DNA from: Glaciimonas sp. | GTDB lineage: Bacteria; Pseudomonadota; Gammaproteobacteria; Burkholderiales; Burkholderiaceae | Direction: 5' to 3' | Length of the DNA: 9,677 nucleotides | Assembly (NCBI GenBank): GCA_014377145.1 | Contig: JACMQE010000172.1 | Location: 1 to 9,677, forward strand | Part shown: positions 4,900 to 9,677 of the stretch, one piece after another | Layout of the letters: each line of letters starts with the position of its first letter | How positions within the stretch are numbered: position 1 is the stretch's first letter | Notes under the pieces: model-generated | What the model was told of the DNA's origin: nothing | Seen by the model: only the letters and a program-made list of their open reading frames with translations | Database searches by the model: none | Made by a program: the position numbers and the translations under genes

Positions 4900-6771
4900 A
4901 TGGGAAATCCCATCTGTGAAGATCTATCGTGGTTACCTCAACCAGGGAAAGATTTTTCAGAGCGCCTAGCGAGTGCCGAAACTGGAAGTGAATTAAGAGA
5001 GTTAGCCAAGCTTTCTTTGGATGAAAATCTTTTACGAAAACTCGCGAAAAAACATTCTAGAATGCAGTCTGACGGTGTCTGTCTTGCACCGCTTTCACAA
5101 GTGAGAATTGGTCTCCTTAGCAATAATAATACTAAATTGTTCGCGCCCGCTCTTATTGGCACTGCCCTGCGGTTTGGGATCTCGTTAACCGTCGTGGAAG
5201 CGGGATATAACCAAGTTGCACAAGAAGCGTTTTCCGGAGAATCCTCTTTCATTGGACCCACTCTTTCTGCAATATTGGTGGCGTTAGATCATCGAGGGCT
5301 GCCACTCTTACCAACGCCTGGGGATCGCATTGCAGCGGATAAAACACTTCACGAATGCCTTGTTTATATTAAATCCCTGATTGAATCCTTGCGGACCAAA
5401 ACGGGGGCACAAGTAATCCTTCAAAATATCGTTGCTCCTGCAGAGGTACTTTTCGGTAGCTACGAAGGGCGTTTGCCGGGCACGCTCCAGTGGCTCATCA
5501 CACGCCTCAATATTGAAATCGATAGTCTTGTTTCAGACAATATCCTCATTCTCGATGTTGCAGGCTTGGCTGCAAATGTTGGACTGGCTAGTTGGCATGA
5601 TCCAACTTTGTGGAATATCGGAAAAATACCATTCGCGCAACAATATCTCCCTATATATTGCGACTACGTCAGCAGAATTTTAGCGGCTCGAATTGGTAAA
5701 AGTCGTCGTTGTCTGGTTTTAGATTTAGATAATACCCTGTGGGGCGGCGTGATTGGTGATGACGGTATTGAGGGCATCCTTATCGGAAATGGCGACCCGA
5801 CTGGGGAAGCATATTTAGCTGTGCAACGCATGGCACTTGACCTTTGTGAGCGCGGGATTGTGCTTGCCGTTTCATCTAAAAATGAAGATGCCGAGGCAAG
5901 ACGGCCATTTCGAGAACATCCTGATATGTTGATCAGGGAAAATCATATCGCAGTATTTCAAGCGAATTGGGGTGATAAAGCTTCAAATATTAGAGCAATC
6001 GCTGAGACACTTTCACTCGGTCTTGAGAGCATTGTATTCTTAGACGATAATCCTGCCGAGCGTATGCAAGTCCGCAAGGAATTGCCAGAGGTTGCTGTTC
6101 CTGAGCTGCCTGATGATCCTGCACTATTTGCCAGAACGTTGATCGCTGCCGGATATTTCGAAGCGATCGCCTTTTCTGAAGAAGATCGACAGCGGGCTTC
6201 TTTCTATCAAGGCAATGCCGAACGATCTAAAATATTTAACCATTCTTCCGACATTAGAGCTTATCTCATGTCGTTGGAAATGGATATATCATTTGCGGAC
6301 TTCGACGCCACTAGTAGGGGCAGAATAACCCAGTTAATCAATAAATCCAATCAATTTAATCTTACCACTCCACGTTATAGCGAAACGGATGTCAAAAGTT
6401 TTGAAGAGTCATCTGCGCACTTCACTCGGCAAATCCGTCTAAAAGATGTGCTTGGCGATAATGGCATGATATGCGTCGTCATTTGCAAAAAGCATCCGAC
6501 ATTCTGGAAAATTGATACGTGGCTGATGAGTTGTCGAGTATTAGGTCGCCGTGTCGAAGACGCCACACTACTTGAGATAGCTAAACATGCCAAAGAGTCG
6601 GGAGTATCAAAGTTAATTGGGATTTATCGACCCACTCCTAGAAATATTCTAGTTAAGGATCACTATCTTAAGCTCGGCTTTATTAAATCCTCTGGTGACT
6701 GCGATGTCGATACGTGGGAACTGGATTTGTCTCACTACCACCCGCCAGAATTACCGATGAACTTCACTTGA
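4900..6771 (+). CDS. FkbH-like HAD-IIIC enzyme, predicted glyceryl-ACP synthase
   Basis: 623 residues in three parts. Residues 1-265 are the long N-terminal domain seen in large FkbH homologues (ANVGLASWHDPTLWNIGKIP near its end). Residues 270-420 are the HAD domain: nucleophile motif DLDNTLWGG with D275 and D277, SSKN at 325-328 (motif II/III Lys327), and the acidic motif FLDDNPAER with D382 and D383. Residues 430-623 are GNAT-like, with MSCRVLGRRVE carrying C545. FkbH proteins take D-1,3-bisphosphoglycerate, remove phosphate and load the glyceryl group onto a carrier protein. A conserved cysteine is thought to hold the intermediate, and C545 lies about 270 residues after the HAD Asp, where I expect it. 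The FkbG, FkbI and FkbK partners for methoxymalonyl-ACP are not nearby, so glyceryl-ACP is probably the product used. ATG 4900 is the first possible start after two in-frame stops; it has no clear ribosome-binding site and lies 27 bases after the carrier gene. Confidence 0.9.
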   Translation: MGNPICEDLSWLPQPGKDFSERLASAETGSELRELAKLSLDENLLRKLAKKHSRMQSDGVCLAPLSQVRIGLLSNNNTKLFAPALIGTALRFGISLTVVEAGYNQVAQEAFSGESSFIGPTLSAILVALDHRGLPLLPTPGDRIAADKTLHECLVYIKSLIESLRTKTGAQVILQNIVAPAEVLFGSYEGRLPGTLQWLITRLNIEIDSLVSDNILILDVAGLAANVGLASWHDPTLWNIGKIPFAQQYLPIYCDYVSRILAARIGKSRRCLVLDLDNTLWGGVIGDDGIEGILIGNGDPTGEAYLAVQRMALDLCERGIVLAVSSKNEDAEARRPFREHPDMLIRENHIAVFQANWGDKASNIRAIAETLSLGLESIVFLDDNPAERMQVRKELPEVAVPELPDDPALFARTLIAAGYFEAIAFSEEDRQRASFYQGNAERSKIFNHSSDIRAYLMSLEMDISFADFDATSRGRITQLINKSNQFNLTTPRYSETDVKSFEESSAHFTRQIRLKDVLGDNGMICVVICKKHPTFWKIDTWLMSCRVLGRRVEDATLLEIAKHAKESGVSKLIGIYRPTPRNILVKDHYLKLGFIKSSGDCDVDTWELDLSHYHPPELPMNFT

Positions 6772-6793
6772 TTTGGTAAGTTAGCTCTTTTAT

Positions 6794-6808
6794 TTTGATG
6801 ATATCAAA
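6794..6808. repeat. Short palindrome between the FkbH-like and MBOAT genes
   Basis: TTTGAT, loop GAT, ATCAAA: a perfect 6-bp inverted repeat in the 83-base gap. It is too AT-rich and short to be a convincing terminator. It could be an mRNA hairpin or a protein site, or chance. Confidence 0.25.
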
Positions 6809-6854
6809 GTGCTGTTGTAACCAGACTTCTGCAGTTCTTTGTTAGGATTTGAAT

Positions 6855-8375
6855 ATGCTTTTTAACTCAACATTATTTATTTTTATTTTTATGCCGGTCG
6901 TATTCGCCGGATTTTTTTTGATAGCTAAAAAAAGCCATCAGGGTGCAATCATCTGGCTGACAGTTGCGTCGATGTTTTTTTATGCTTACTGGAGCATTAT
7001 AGCGCTGCCAGTTTTACTAATTTCCATCGTTATCAATTATTGGTTTGGAACATTTCTTTCGAACTCAGATTTGAAATACCGAAAACAGTTATTGTTCTTT
7101 ATAGTAACGGTTAATATATTAGCTCTCGGGTACTACAAGTATGTAAATTTTTTCATCGACAATATTAATGACGTTCGGGAGCACTGGGATCTGGATCCGT
7201 TCGGTTCGATCAACATCGTACTGCCTATTGCAATGTCGTTTTTCACTTTTACCCAAATTGCCTTTTTAATTGATAGTTATCAAAATAAAGTGAAAGAGCG
7301 CAACTTTATTCAGTACGCGCTTTTCGTATCTTTTTTCCCCCATCTTCTGGCAGGACCATTAATACACCATAAACCAATGATGGCCCAGTTCTCCTTGCCA
7401 GAAAACTTCACGATTCAAAAAGAAAAAATCGCTGTAGGGCTTATTATTTTTGCGATAGGTCTAGCTAAAAAAGTACTGATTGCTGATACTTTAAATAATT
7501 ATTTGTTGGGATTTTATGGCTCATTGGCCCAAGGGTCAAACCCTAATTTTCTTTCCTCCTGGGTAGCATCACTGACTTACACTTTCCAGATCTATTTTGA
7601 CTTTTCTGGTTACTCCGATATGGCAGTGGGGATCTCTCTACTTTTTGGTATTTGGTTGCCATTCAACTTTAATTCGCCGTACAAGGCTACTAGCATCATT
7701 GATTTTTGGCAGCGTTGGCACATCTCTCTTACCAGATACATTGGTGATTACCTTTACACTCCAATAACTCTGAAATTCATGCGTCTTGGTCAAAATATGC
7801 CACCCGTATTTGAATTCATTTTTTCGCTAATTATACCAACGGTCTCGATATTTCTAATTTTAGGGTTTTGGCATGGCTCTAACTGGACGTTCGTGGTGTT
7901 TGGGGGCATGCACGGAATATACTTAGTGGTCAATCATTCATGGAGAAAGATTTTTCCTCTCCCAAGTAAAAAAAACAAAAACTCGCAGAGTTATGGATTT
8001 GTAAAAATTGGCCTGGCGTGGGCGATGACATTTCTCGCGATCAACTTTGCAAACGTAATGTTTCGTTGCGATAGCATTTCTACCGCAATGATCGTTTATA
8101 AAGGTATGTTAGGGCTTAATGGGTATTCACTCGGTTACATGGCGGATCTCCACACATGGGTCTTGGAATTAAAAATTGTACTTCTAACTACTGCAGCTGC
8201 TTTCATGATTATTTTCTTCTTCCCTAACACGATCAGCATAACTGGATTATTAGCTAAACGGTTTTCATCGAATAAAACACTTGTTTATTCTTCTATTGTG
8301 ACCGTGGTTTGCGTTATATATGCTTTGTTACAGGTAAATTTCTATGAGAGTCCCTTTCTCTACTTCCGATTTTGA
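6855..8375 (+). CDS. MBOAT-family membrane O-acyltransferase (AlgI/DltB-like)
   Basis: 506 residues, a polytopic membrane protein with about ten or more hydrophobic segments (for example LFIFIFMPVVFAGFFLIA at the start and the segment after residue 440). Family motifs appear in order: HLLAGPLIHHKPM, FDFSGYSDMAVGISLLFG, FWQRWHISLTRYIGDYLY with H289, and GFWHGSNWTFVVFGGMHG with H340 and H353. H289 and H353 occupy the places of the two histidines important in DltB and AlgI. Role: pass an acyl group from the cytoplasmic carrier protein through the membrane to the periplasmic transferase. I start it at ATG 6855 because AGGA (6844-6847) lies 7 bases before it; an in-frame TTG at 6849 would leave only one base of spacing. 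It is the last intact gene of the cassette. No terminator is visible after its stop, where the AT-rich DNA soon ends at an IS remnant, so downstream partners may have been lost. Confidence 0.93.
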   Translation: MLFNSTLFIFIFMPVVFAGFFLIAKKSHQGAIIWLTVASMFFYAYWSIIALPVLLISIVINYWFGTFLSNSDLKYRKQLLFFIVTVNILALGYYKYVNFFIDNINDVREHWDLDPFGSINIVLPIAMSFFTFTQIAFLIDSYQNKVKERNFIQYALFVSFFPHLLAGPLIHHKPMMAQFSLPENFTIQKEKIAVGLIIFAIGLAKKVLIADTLNNYLLGFYGSLAQGSNPNFLSSWVASLTYTFQIYFDFSGYSDMAVGISLLFGIWLPFNFNSPYKATSIIDFWQRWHISLTRYIGDYLYTPITLKFMRLGQNMPPVFEFIFSLIIPTVSIFLILGFWHGSNWTFVVFGGMHGIYLVVNHSWRKIFPLPSKKNKNSQSYGFVKIGLAWAMTFLAINFANVMFRCDSISTAMIVYKGMLGLNGYSLGYMADLHTWVLELKIVLLTTAAAFMIIFFFPNTISITGLLAKRFSSNKTLVYSSIVTVVCVIYALLQVNFYESPFLYFRF

Positions 8376-8449
8376 GCCGTAATAACAATTTTTTCTTTGC
8401 CGAAGGTTAACTATATTCTTGCGGGGTACCAAATAACAGCTTGAATAAT

Positions 8450-8782
8450 ATATTTGCGTCGGGCCGACGGCGGAACCAGGCCGTCGTCAAAGCGTCCATC
8501 ACAATATCAGTCGTCATGCGCGACTCGAGCGACCAACCGATCGCCTCCCGATCGAACAGATCCAGAACGATCGCCAGATACAGCCAGCCTTCGTGAGTCC
8601 ACAGGTAAGTGATGTTGGATATCCAGACCTGATTGGGTGCGGCTGGCGTGAAATTTCGATCAAGCGAATTCGCCCTCACCGGCAAGACCATGCGTCGAGT
8701 CGGTCGTGACCCTGTAGCGCCGCTTATGACGGGCGCTGATGCCGTTCTCTCGCATCAGGCGCACGAGCCAGTCTTTCCCAAG
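8450..8782 (-). pseudogene. IS3-family transposase OrfB fragment (different from the 2-3 kb element)
   Basis: Minus-strand reading from about 8782: GKDWLVRLMRENGISARHKR, then RYRVTTDSTHG, a frameshift near 8688-8692, then LPVRANSLDRNFTPAAPNQV, WISNITYLWTHEGWLYLAIV, LDLFDREAIGWSLESRMTT and DALTTAWFRRRP. This is the start of the rve/DDE core of an IS3-family OrfB. The first catalytic Asp of the usual W-T/S-D-I-T motif is Asn here (SNITYL), a second lesion. After RRRP similarity stops abruptly around 8455 where the sequence turns AT-rich, so the C-terminal half with the second Asp and Glu is gone. Its sequence is clearly not the same element as the left-hand IS3. It marks the right boundary of the island. 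Confidence 0.8.
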
Positions 8783-8862
8783 GAACGTTAATTTTACGTC
8801 ACCGGTGGCAGACTAAATTCCGGGGCTAGCTCCAACCCCGGTGCAAACCCCGAACCCCAGAC

Positions 8863-8892
8863 GACAAAAAGCCCACAACAATGTGCGGGCTA
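8863..8892 (-). terminator. Rho-independent terminator of tRNA-His
   Basis: On the minus strand the arms AGCCCGCA and TGTGGGCT (8891-8870) form an 8-bp stem, one pair being G-U, with a 6-base loop, followed at once by TTTTT (8870-8866). Read on the plus strand the same stem has an A-C mismatch and no T-run, so the direction is clear. It starts 17 bases after the tRNA 3' end. Confidence 0.85.
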
Positions 8893-8907
8893 AGTTTTTG
8901 ATTTTTT

Positions 8908-8984
8908 TGGGGTGATCGACGGGGCTCGAACCCGCGACAACAGGAATCACAATCCTGGACTCTACCAACTGAGCTACGACCACC
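8908..8984 (-). tRNA. tRNA-His (anticodon GTG)
   Basis: 77 bases on the minus strand, starting GGTGGTCGTAGCTCAG and ending with encoded CCA at 8910-8908. It has the extra 5' G (position -1) diagnostic of tRNA-His, opposite C73. The acceptor stem GTGGTCG/CGATCAC pairs fully with one G-U. The D arm has AGTTGGTA, the anticodon loop reads TTGTGAT (anticodon GTG), and the T arm contains GGTTCGAGCC. It decodes CAC and CAU. It has its own promoter and terminator. tRNA 3' ends are common integration sites, and the island lies on the 3' side of this gene. No second copy of the tRNA 3' end and no integrase are seen in the window. Confidence 0.97.
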
Positions 8985-9035
8985 ATTGCTGTGCTTCTCA
9001 ACATACTGTGACAGCGATGCCGCAGTACGGGGCGA

Positions 9036-9064
9036 ATTATACAAAATTCCCGCTCGAGTAGCAA
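9036..9064 (-). promoter_or_regulatory. Sigma-70 promoter of tRNA-His
   Basis: On the minus strand a perfect -10 box TATAAT (9041-9036) lies 17 bases downstream of TTGCTA (9064-9059), a 4/6 match to the -35 consensus. The GC-rich stretch TCGCCCCG follows the -10, the discriminator type typical of stable-RNA promoters under stringent control. The expected start is near 9029, about 45 bases before the mature tRNA end. Confidence 0.7.
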
Positions 9065-9102
9065 ACGGATTGCAGAAAGACTTGCGCGGGCCGCGCTGCC
9101 GA

Positions 9103-9125
9103 CCGTTTGTAGTATTTGCAAACGG
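9103..9125. repeat. Inverted repeat CCGTTTG / CAAACGG, with a third half-site
   Basis: CCGTTTG (9103-9109) and CAAACGG (9119-9125) are perfect 7-base arms around 9 bases. A direct copy of the second arm, GCAAACGG, is at 9061-9068, overlapping the -35 region of the tRNA promoter. An alternative pairing CTGCCG (9096-9101) with CGGCAG (9123-9128) also exists. Neither side has a T-run on the proper strand for termination. Confidence 0.4.
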
Positions 9126-9232
9126 CAGTAAAAAAATCTGCGCGCAGCCTGCGCTTGAGCGCTGTCCACAGCGATGCGCGAATGGCACGTGTCTTGCAGG
9201 GAGGACTTCGATCAGCGTGCGCAATCCTCACG

Positions 9233-9267
9233 TTGGCGCGGCTGCGTCACGCCGGCATGCGCGCCAA
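9233..9267. repeat. Inverted repeat TTGGCGCG-N19-CGCGCCAA
   Basis: Perfect 8-base arms at 9233-9240 and 9260-9267 separated by 19 bases, 77 bases before the start codon of the DUF883-like gene. The right arm is followed by A-tract sequence. No terminator-type T-run follows on the plus strand. It could be an operator or an mRNA leader hairpin. Confidence 0.45.
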
Positions 9268-9343
9268 AAAATTACTCAGCTGGCGGACTCGCGCTGCAGG
9301 GCGGCCCGCTCTTCCATTGATGTTCAAAGCCAAGGAGTCAAGT

Positions 9344-9677
9344 ATGAGCGCAACTTTTCCACCGGGGACGTCCGAGAATGGTCCTGACACCAGCGGGCGC
9401 GCAGCCATGTCTGGCAAAAGTTACAGCGAATCGATGAGCGCGAGCCGGCATCAGAACGCCGAAAGCCTGCGCGCAGATCTGAACAGCCTGAAAAGCGATC
9501 TCGATACGCTGATCTCGCGCGCCGCGAGTCTGTCGGAACGCGAATTGAGCGAAGCCTATGCGCGCATGATGACCAAGTTCGGCTCGATCCGCTATGCCGC
9601 CAAGGGCGTGGCCGCGGAAGCGACGCGCCAGCTCAATCAAGGCGTCGACAAGACCAGCGACTACGTGAAGTCGAAGC
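9344..9677 (+). CDS. DUF883/ElaB-YqjD-like protein, 5' part only (runs off the window)
   Basis: 111 codons are visible without a stop. ATG 9344 has a strong AAGGAG ribosome-binding site (9332-9337) 6 bases upstream. After a polar, Ser-rich head of about 40 residues comes a helical, coiled-coil-like stretch (ESLRADLNSLKSDLDTLISR), then an Ala-rich helix and TSDYVKSK. This matches the DUF883 (ElaB/YqjD/YgaM) pattern, which ends with a single membrane segment; that end lies beyond the window. Enterobacterial YqjD and ElaB are inner-membrane proteins that bind ribosomes in stationary phase. Whether that holds here is unknown, and the longer head region is unlike those short proteins. Its high GC and codon use match the host, outside the island. 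Confidence 0.72.
   Translation, partial: MSATFPPGTSENGPDTSGRAAMSGKSYSESMSASRHQNAESLRADLNSLKSDLDTLISRAASLSERELSEAYARMMTKFGSIRYAAKGVAAEATRQLNQGVDKTSDYVKSK

Larger units (their letters stand above)
8985..9343. other. Divergent intergenic region between tRNA-His and the DUF883-like gene
   Basis: 359 bases without a credible gene; ORFs across it lack ribosome-binding sites and disagree with the tRNA transcript. It holds the tRNA-His promoter (9036-9064), three GCAAACGG-type repeats (9061-9125), a long inverted repeat (9233-9267) and the ribosome-binding site of the next gene. A plus-strand promoter for that gene could not be placed with confidence. Confidence 0.6.

Noticed and set aside
6849..6854. 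TTG start for the MBOAT protein
   Set aside because: It leaves only one base between AGGA and the start codon, while ATG 6855 has 7-base spacing.
8820..8841. Inverted repeat CCGGGG-N10-CCCCGG next to the tRNA terminator, as an attachment-site copy of the tRNA T-arm
   Set aside because: Similarity to the T-arm is loose and there is no run of identity with the tRNA 3' end; no T-run makes it a second terminator.
9160..9176. DnaA-box-like TGTCCACAG
   Set aside because: A single imperfect match with no neighbouring boxes or AT-rich unwinding region.
1..9677. CRISPR array, phage integrase, toxin-antitoxin pair or riboswitch
   Set aside because: No regularly spaced direct repeats, recombinase motifs, paired small genes of known toxin type, or recognisable riboswitch cores were found on either strand.

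Overview
The window reads as chromosomal DNA from a high-GC betaproteobacterium, most likely Burkholderiaceae. The right flank has a tRNA-His and a GC-rich DUF883-like gene with Burkholderia-type codon use. The left edge has a small GC-rich conserved-hypothetical gene. Between them lies a visibly AT-richer block, about 1.1 to 8.45 kb, whose codon use differs from both flanks. I read it as a horizontally acquired island. This is by eye; I could not compute GC or compare databases.

Layout. 46-294 (-): small hypothetical protein. 454-689 (+): broken piece of an IS256-family transposase. 778-1100 (+): broken piece of a KAP-type P-loop NTPase with a stop codon inside the Walker A motif. 1258-2046 (+): intact FkbM-family methyltransferase. 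2047-2970: decayed IS3-family element, opposite strand, starting at the base after the methyltransferase stop codon. 3224-8375 (+): four-gene cassette of AlgX/AlgJ-like secreted O-acyltransferase, acyl carrier protein, FkbH-like glyceryl-ACP synthase and MBOAT membrane acyltransferase. About 8450-8782 (-): remnant of a second IS3-family transposase at the AT/GC boundary. 8862-8908 (-): tRNA-His terminator. 8908-8984 (-): tRNA-His, with its promoter near 9036-9064. 9344 onward (+): start of a DUF883/ElaB-type gene that runs off the window.

How the genes work together (inference). The cassette has the logic of the Dlt system for D-alanylation of teichoic acids: an enzyme charges a carrier protein, an MBOAT protein passes the acyl group across the membrane, and an extracytoplasmic SGNH-type enzyme places it on a polymer. 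The charging enzyme here is not a DltA-like amino-acid adenylation enzyme. It is an FkbH-family HAD protein, a family known to load D-glyceryl from 1,3-bisphosphoglycerate onto carrier proteins. The genes that would turn glyceryl-ACP into methoxymalonyl-ACP are absent, and an MBOAT/AlgX pair takes their place. The simplest reading is export and transfer of a glyceryl ester to an exopolysaccharide, capsule or other surface glycan. The upstream FkbM methyltransferase could O-methylate the glyceryl group or the glycan. No glycan synthesis genes are in the window, so the acceptor is unknown. This cassette is the most interesting content here.
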